A stretch of 64,000 nt of DNA. It comes from Natronincola peptidivorans (lineage in GTDB: Bacteria > Bacillota > Clostridia > Peptostreptococcales > Natronincolaceae). Below the pieces are notes generated by a model. The model was not told the origin of the DNA. It did not search any database and was given only the letters and a program-made list of their open reading frames with translations. The stretch lies in assembly GCF_900111615.1 (NCBI RefSeq), contig NZ_FOHU01000002.1, positions 186,001-250,000 on the forward strand. Direction: 5' to 3'. Shown here piece after piece: positions 61,664 to 64,000 of this stretch (within the stretch, counting starts at the first letter, position 1; each line of letters opens with the position of its first letter). Position numbers and translations under genes: made by a program.

Positions 61664-62494
61664 ATGAAAAAAAGAACCACTATTATTATAATAAGTATGA
61701 TAGCCGCAACTCTTCTCATTTCCGGGGGATATGGTAACTGGCATAAAGAAATAGTCATAAAGGGTAATTTGAGTTTTCTTGAACCTAATCCTGCAACTGA
61801 ATCTGCAGGGGTTTCTGGAGGTGGAGGAGGAATATCTTTGCAAGGTCCGGAATCAAATGAAAGCCTAGATATAGAGAAGGTTAATGATCAAGATGGTAAA
61901 GAGTTAGTGGAAGAAGCTATAAAAAAACAAGAAGAAATATCAGAAGATACTGATAATGCAAGTGATGAGATAGTACCTGATAACAAAGAAAAGCAGGGTT
62001 TAGAAGAAAAAACAAACCAAACAATGAATAAAGAAGATACTACAGTAAGCAAAGAAGGGAATAATACAGTATCAGCACAAAACGTCGTAGACAATAAAAC
62101 AAAAACCAACAATGAGAAATCCACTGGAGAGGCAACTGTAAAGGATAGTACAACTAGCACCAACACCAGTAACGATGGTGGTGGTAGCACAGCCAACACC
62201 AGTAGCAATAATGATAGTGGAGGCAGTACGTCCAGCACCAGCAGTGGTAACGATAGTGGAGGAAGTACGTCTAGCACCAGCAGCGATAACGATAGTGGAG
62301 GCAGTACGTCTAGCACCAGCAGCAGTAACGATAGTGGAGGAAGTACGTCTAGCACCAGCAGCAGTAACGATAGTGGAGGAAGTACGTCCAGCACCAGTAG
62401 TGGCAATGATAGCGGTGGCAGTGCGTCCAGCACCAGCAGTGGCAATGATAGCGGTGGCAGTACAGCCAGCGCCAGCTCCAGTGTAGGAGAATAA
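61664..62494 (+). CDS. Ser/Gly-repeat exported protein with SipW-class signal
   Basis: About 276 aa. ATG 61664 has GGAGGTG upstream; 61649 is inside that site. The N-terminus again shows a SipW-like signal (one helix, then SGGYGNWHKEIVIKGNLSF). A polar, acidic, Thr/Asn-rich stalk follows (about 50-160), then eight tandem 13-residue units of type NDSGGSTSSTSSG (from 62171) and a final VGE. No cell-wall anchor motif. Looks like a surface or matrix filament component with a stretchable repeat tail. Confidence 0.8.
   Translation: MKKRTTIIIISMIAATLLISGGYGNWHKEIVIKGNLSFLEPNPATESAGVSGGGGGISLQGPESNESLDIEKVNDQDGKELVEEAIKKQEEISEDTDNASDEIVPDNKEKQGLEEKTNQTMNKEDTTVSKEGNNTVSAQNVVDNKTKTNNEKSTGEATVKDSTTSTNTSNDGGGSTANTSSNNDSGGSTSSTSSGNDSGGSTSSTSSDNDSGGSTSSTSSSNDSGGSTSSTSSSNDSGGSTSSTSSGNDSGGSASSTSSGNDSGGSTASASSSVGE
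62171..62482 (+). repeat. Eight tandem 39-bp repeats inside the exported-protein gene
   Basis: Each unit encodes N-D-S-G-G-S-T-S-S-T-S-S-x. Units 2-7 are almost identical; the first (NDGGGSTANTSSN) and last (NDSGGSTASASSS) are diverged, the usual sign of unit gain and loss in the centre. The unit is in frame, so copy changes keep the protein intact. Confidence 0.93.
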
Positions 62495-62514
62495 AGGATC
62501 GTGGGGGACAAAGG

Positions 62515-63729
62515 ATGATAACAAAAGAATATTTACCAACCCAGAGGTCGAAGCATCGGTGCTTTTTCCTTATAGGAGTAATGATATTTTTATATATCAT
62601 AGATAATTCACCCGCTAAGGCTTTAGTAAATATTAGGATATATAACAATTTAATCAAACCATTACTGTGGATTGGCCTAGCCTATGTGGCTTGGTCTTTT
62701 CCTGTTGTTCGGTCAAAGGCAGGTCTAAAGCATAAAAACCTTATAAATCTCTGGGCCTTTAACTTTGCAGTCATATTTATTATTCTTTCTGCTATGGCTG
62801 GTTTCATCGATGGATTTGGCAAAAGTCCTTATAGTCAGACCCCTAAAGGGATTGCTATGAACATTATTTTTGTAGGCTCTGTATTGGTGGCAGGAGAATT
62901 GGTTAGAAACAGTTTAATAAGCAACTTAACTAAGGAAGAAAACTATATTGTATTTATACTGGTGACCTTATTGATGACGGTCACCAATATATCCTTTAGT
63001 AGGTTCTTGGGGCTAAAAGAAGTCTCTGATATTGTAAAATTCATAGCAGAATTCTTTGCACCAGAGTTTGCCCATCATTTACTGGCTACCTACTTAGCCT
63101 TTTTAGGAGGACCAATAGCGTCTATGATCTATCTAGCAGCTATCCAAGCCTTTCACTGGCTTTCGCCAATCCTTCCAAATCTAAAATGGATTACCAAAGC
63201 CTTGATAGGTGTGCTATGCCCAATTTTCTCCTTGATGGCTATACAAGGTATGTACTTGAAAGCATCTAAGCAATTGAAAAGACATGAAAAGGATGATGAA
63301 GGTCTATTAGGGTGGATGATTACCAGTATTGTTTCCATAGCCATCATATGGTTTTCTGTAGGAGTATTTCCTATCTATCCCTCTGTTATAGCTACAGGCA
63401 GTATGGAACCCATGATTAAGGCAGGAGATGTAATCCTTGTTGAAAAGGTGAGAAACATGGAGGATATCCACAGCTTGCAGGTAGAAGATGTCATCCAATT
63501 TAAAAGAGACACGATTTTGATTTCTCATCGGATTATAGAAATTGTGGAAGATGAAAATCAACAAAAAAGCTATCGCACCAAAGGAGATAATAATTCTGCT
63601 ATAGATACTGATTTGGTGGAACCTCAACAGATTAAAGGAAAAATTGTCTATGTGGTACCTAAGATAGGCTGGCCAAGTTTACTAATGAGGAGCAAGGAAC
63701 AGGTTCCTATAGAGGAAATAATATATTAA
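62515..63729 (+). CDS. SipW-type (Ser-His) signal peptidase with multi-pass N-terminal extension
   Basis: 404 aa. The C-terminal domain (about 275-404) is a signal peptidase I of the ER/SipW class: ATGSMEPMIKAGD with catalytic Ser296, and ISHRIIEI with His338 where the bacterial class has Lys; TKGDNNSAIDTDLV is box E. The first 275 residues hold seven or eight membrane helices, far more than the one to four of known SipW (about 190 aa); this extension I do not recognise. It likely cleaves the two signal peptides encoded just upstream. Last gene before a terminator. Confidence 0.88.
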   Translation: MITKEYLPTQRSKHRCFFLIGVMIFLYIIDNSPAKALVNIRIYNNLIKPLLWIGLAYVAWSFPVVRSKAGLKHKNLINLWAFNFAVIFIILSAMAGFIDGFGKSPYSQTPKGIAMNIIFVGSVLVAGELVRNSLISNLTKEENYIVFILVTLLMTVTNISFSRFLGLKEVSDIVKFIAEFFAPEFAHHLLATYLAFLGGPIASMIYLAAIQAFHWLSPILPNLKWITKALIGVLCPIFSLMAIQGMYLKASKQLKRHEKDDEGLLGWMITSIVSIAIIWFSVGVFPIYPSVIATGSMEPMIKAGDVILVEKVRNMEDIHSLQVEDVIQFKRDTILISHRIIEIVEDENQQKSYRTKGDNNSAIDTDLVEPQQIKGKIVYVVPKIGWPSLLMRSKEQVPIEEIIY

Positions 63730-63738
63730 TCCTATTTT

Positions 63739-63766
63739 AAGGCAGGAGTAAATATCCTGTCTTTTT
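63739..63766 (+). terminator. Terminator after the SipW-type peptidase gene
   Basis: AGGCAGGA and TCCTGTCTTTTT. The remaining 63767-64000 is AT-rich; the window ends in an AAAAGGAGA ribosome site, so a gene probably starts just past the edge. Confidence 0.8.
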
Positions 63767-64000
63767 CTGTGATCTTTTTGAGAATTTCATAAAAAACATA
63801 GAAAACACATGGTACAAAAGTAGTAGTTGAATAGGAAGAAAGAATTAATAAAAAACAACACCTTTTTCTTAGCAGAAACTACACTTTTGCAGGGCGTAGA
63901 AATCCCATGAAAACACTATAATGAGTAATGTAAGAGTACAATAGAAGGCAGATTTAATTGTACTTTCATTGAAAAAAGGTAAGAAAAAAGAAAAAGGAGA

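Noticed and set aside
62171-62482. Possible CRISPR array
   Set aside because: Units are contiguous without unique spacers and encode an in-frame peptide repeat.
61888-62511. Long minus-strand ORF (and others at 62072-62539 and 62175-62486) over the repeat region
   Set aside because: Shadows produced by the 39-bp repeat, which is free of stops in several frames; products are pure low-complexity and lack ribosome sites.

Overview
The window is low-GC Clostridia chromosome. Its gene content and order point to an anaerobic, motile, spore-former-type Firmicute of the Alkaliphilus/Clostridiaceae kind; this is inferred from gene order, not from a species marker. The order flaG-fliD-fliS-(FlgN-like)-hpf-secA-prfB is the classic Firmicutes arrangement. 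Catabolic glutamate dehydrogenase, a 2[4Fe-4S] ferredoxin, the redox regulator Rex, a c-di-GMP-II riboswitch and a probable selenocysteine gene all fit an amino-acid-fermenting anaerobe. I found no rRNA, tRNA, IS element, prophage or CRISPR array.

Layout. 1-4.9 kb: end of a leucyl aminopeptidase, a zinc-ribbon/TerB/DnaJ protein, DUF2085 and M48 membrane proteins, a transglutaminase-like protein and a YvyF-like flagellar protein. 5.1-9.2 kb: a cupin-PocR-LytS type histidine kinase with a YesN-type response regulator, then ilvD. 9.3-9.6 kb, minus strand: a short gene interrupted by an in-frame TGA directly after a Cys codon and followed by a SECIS-like hairpin, best read as a CC/Se-motif (HesB-like) selenoprotein. 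10-15.7 kb: the livJHMGF branched-chain amino acid transporter and a class IV aminotransferase. 15.8-32 kb: flagellar block (flaG, fliD, fliS, FlgN-like, YaaR, FliK-like, FlhB2-like, flagellin, second FliS-like) interleaved with a raiA-motif RNA, hpf, secA and frameshifted prfB; four sigma-D type promoters are visible. 32-41 kb: CLC channel, Tex, MFS transporter, FMN riboswitch with ribU, a DapL-like aminotransferase and an acidic secreted protein. 41-49 kb: the t6A genes tsaE, tsaB, rimI and tsaD, split by a MacA/MacB-like exporter. 49-58 kb: a dense DnaA-box cluster, pepV, an ABC-F ATPase, rex, MarR, ferredoxin, a P-loop/Asp23 fusion, glutamate dehydrogenase and a YbaK-type deacylase.

The most striking system is at 58.5-63.8 kb. 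A c-di-GMP-II riboswitch, whose P1 stem shares its 3' strand with an intrinsic terminator, precedes a DegS/NreB-type sensor kinase, a NarL-type regulator, two small exported proteins with SipW-class signal peptides (one with eight 39-bp Ser/Gly-rich repeats) and a Ser-His signal peptidase carrying a long multi-pass membrane extension. Read together, this looks like a surface or matrix protein export module turned on by c-di-GMP, which would oppose the sigma-D flagellar programme encoded elsewhere in the window.

Other less usual signals are a second DnaA-box-like cluster upstream of hpf, structured leaders on rex and livJ, a recurrent terminator-like hairpin, and two small genes (47.7 and 49.2 kb).
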